Shown: one piece after another, positions 13,209-14,157 of the stretch | Numbering within the stretch: position 1 is the first letter of the stretch | How the letters are laid out: every line of letters starts with the position of its first letter | Assembly (NCBI GenBank): GCA_003646745.1 | Contig: QMLM01000017.1 | Location: 1 to 14,157 of the forward strand | Direction of reading: 5' to 3' | Source of the DNA: Deltaproteobacteria bacterium | GTDB taxonomy: Bacteria > Desulfobacterota > B13-G15 > RBG-16-54-18 | DNA length: 14,157 nt | The notes under the pieces: model-generated | What the model was told of the DNA's origin: nothing | What the model saw: only the letters and a program-made list of their open reading frames with translations | Database searches by the model: none | Position numbers and translations under genes: made by a program

Positions 13209-14157
13209 ATGACACTGCTGGGATCTAGAGGGCCAAAGATAATCACCCGTTATATCATCAAAGAGTTTTTGAAAATCCTCTCCTTAGCGGTATCTACCTT
13301 TTTATTGATCTTTTTTGTAGTGGAGCTTTTCGAAAGGATTAATGTCATAATCGTCCATAAAGCCCCGTTTTATCTGCTGCTGAAGTATTTCCTCTATACC
13401 ATCCCCCCCTTTCTTTCTCAAACCCTTCCCTTCGCCACCCTCTTGGCTACCTTGATCACCCTCGGGATCCTCTCGCGCAACAACGAAGTCGTAGCCATGA
13501 AGGCCCATGGAATCAGTGCTTACAGGATTATCTTCCCTCTCTTTATATTGGCCCTCTCGGTCACTGCCTTTATCTTTTTCTGTAACGAGACTATTGTCCC
13601 TTATTCTGTTTATAAAGCACATTATATATGGTCGGTAAAGATAAAAAAGGAGGAAGAACGGGCCTTTTTTAAACTTAACAAGATCTGGTATCGGGGCGAA
13701 GGCGTCATCTATAATATTAGACTCCTTGAGTCCGAGAATGATATACTAAAAGGGGTGACCATCTATCGGTTTGACAAGGAGTTCACCCTCCGCCAGCGGA
13801 TAGACGCCCGTGAGGCCCACTGGAGAGGGAAGGGATGGACATTCTATCAGGTGGTCATCAGGGACTTTTCCCCCGCAGGGGAAGTACTGACCAGCACATA
13901 TGAGCAAAAGGATATATTCATACCCGAAAGGCCCGAGGATTTTAAAAAGGGTATGAAAGATCCGGAAGAGATGAGTTATCGAGAGCTTAGGGGTTACATA
14001 GATAGGCTCAGGAGGGAGGGGTACGACTCCAGTCGTTATGTCGTTGACCTTCATGCCAAGGTGGCCTTCCCGTTTTTGAGCCTAATTATGGTCTTGATTG
14101 GAGCTCCTCTGGCCTTGATGGCAGGGCAGGGCCGCGGTGGGGGGATAGCTCAGGGAG
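13209..14157 (+). CDS. lptG: LPS export ABC transporter permease LptG, partial at the window edge
   Basis: The second YjgP/YjgQ-family permease, open from ATG 13209 to the right edge (316 codons, 3' end missing). GGAGG six bases before the ATG is a good ribosome-binding site. It opens like LptF (KIITRYIIKEFLKIL), has three early hydrophobic helices, the coupling segment LSRNNEVVAMKAHGISAYRI, a periplasmic beta domain (YNIRLLES through VLTSTYEQKDIFIPE), and the start of the C-terminal membrane region, LHAKVAFPFLSLIMVLIGAP, at about residues 281-300. The two permeases form the heterodimer that LptB energises. lptB, lptA and lptC are not in the window. Confidence 0.92.
   Translation, partial: MTLLGSRGPKIITRYIIKEFLKILSLAVSTFLLIFFVVELFERINVIIVHKAPFYLLLKYFLYTIPPFLSQTLPFATLLATLITLGILSRNNEVVAMKAHGISAYRIIFPLFILALSVTAFIFFCNETIVPYSVYKAHYIWSVKIKKEEERAFFKLNKIWYRGEGVIYNIRLLESENDILKGVTIYRFDKEFTLRQRIDAREAHWRGKGWTFYQVVIRDFSPAGEVLTSTYEQKDIFIPERPEDFKKGMKDPEEMSYRELRGYIDRLRREGYDSSRYVVDLHAKVAFPFLSLIMVLIGAPLALMAGQGRGGGIAQG

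Noticed and set aside
13302..14054. Minus-strand open frames at 13302-13622 and 13746-14054.
   Set aside because: They are opposite lptG, whose frame is continuous and has the expected membrane segments and family motifs.

Overview
The window reads as a chromosomal core-gene region of a diderm (Gram-negative) anaerobe. The most likely source is the Desulfobacterota (former Deltaproteobacteria). This is inferred from the gene order rpsB-tsf-pyrH-frr-uppS-cdsA-dxr-rseP, from a tetrahaem cytochrome c3-like protein, from a short 2[4Fe-4S] ferredoxin and from LPS-export permease genes. The base composition is moderate and the genes share one style, with many codons ending in C or G and polypurine ribosome-binding sites. 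I cannot name a species.

Layout, left to right. (1) Positions 1-925, minus: the 3'-truncated end of a NOL1/NOP2/Sun family RNA cytosine-C5 methyltransferase. (2) 1110-1489, plus: a broken radical SAM gene, frameshifted and missing its C-terminal part. (3) 1599-1982, plus: an exported tetrahaem cytochrome c3/c7-type protein with its own sigma70-like promoter. (4) 2054-2512, plus: a free-standing LeuA/CimA-type regulatory domain. (5) 8569 down to 2530, minus: a tightly packed run uppS-cdsA-dxr-rseP-tsaB-ECF sigma-anti-sigma-secreted protein, mostly with overlapping or abutting genes. (6) 11696 down to 8734, minus: rpsB-tsf-pyrH-frr-ferredoxin, closed by a hairpin at 8706-8727. (7) 11948 to the right edge, plus: lptF and a 3'-truncated lptG, divergent from rpsB.

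Functionally, the rpsB block supplies translation (S2, EF-Ts, recycling factor) and UMP kinase. The uppS block supplies envelope precursors: Dxr starts the MEP isoprenoid pathway that feeds UppS, and CdsA makes CDP-diacylglycerol. It also holds the site-2 protease RseP, with an ECF sigma factor and a membrane-bound zinc-finger anti-sigma factor downstream. That combination could form a complete envelope-stress circuit in one transcription unit, with a small secreted protein of unknown function as its last gene. LptF/LptG export LPS. Two minus-strand promoter candidates, in front of rpsB and uppS, share the same gapped sequence, which suggests the two blocks are co-regulated.

I saw no CRISPR array, transposase, phage gene, tRNA or rRNA. 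I did not find a convincing new multi-gene system. The most unusual points are the sigma/anti-sigma/secreted-protein cassette attached to rseP, the ferredoxin gene within the frr-uppS interval, the shared promoter architecture, the lone LeuA-type regulatory domain and the decayed radical SAM gene.
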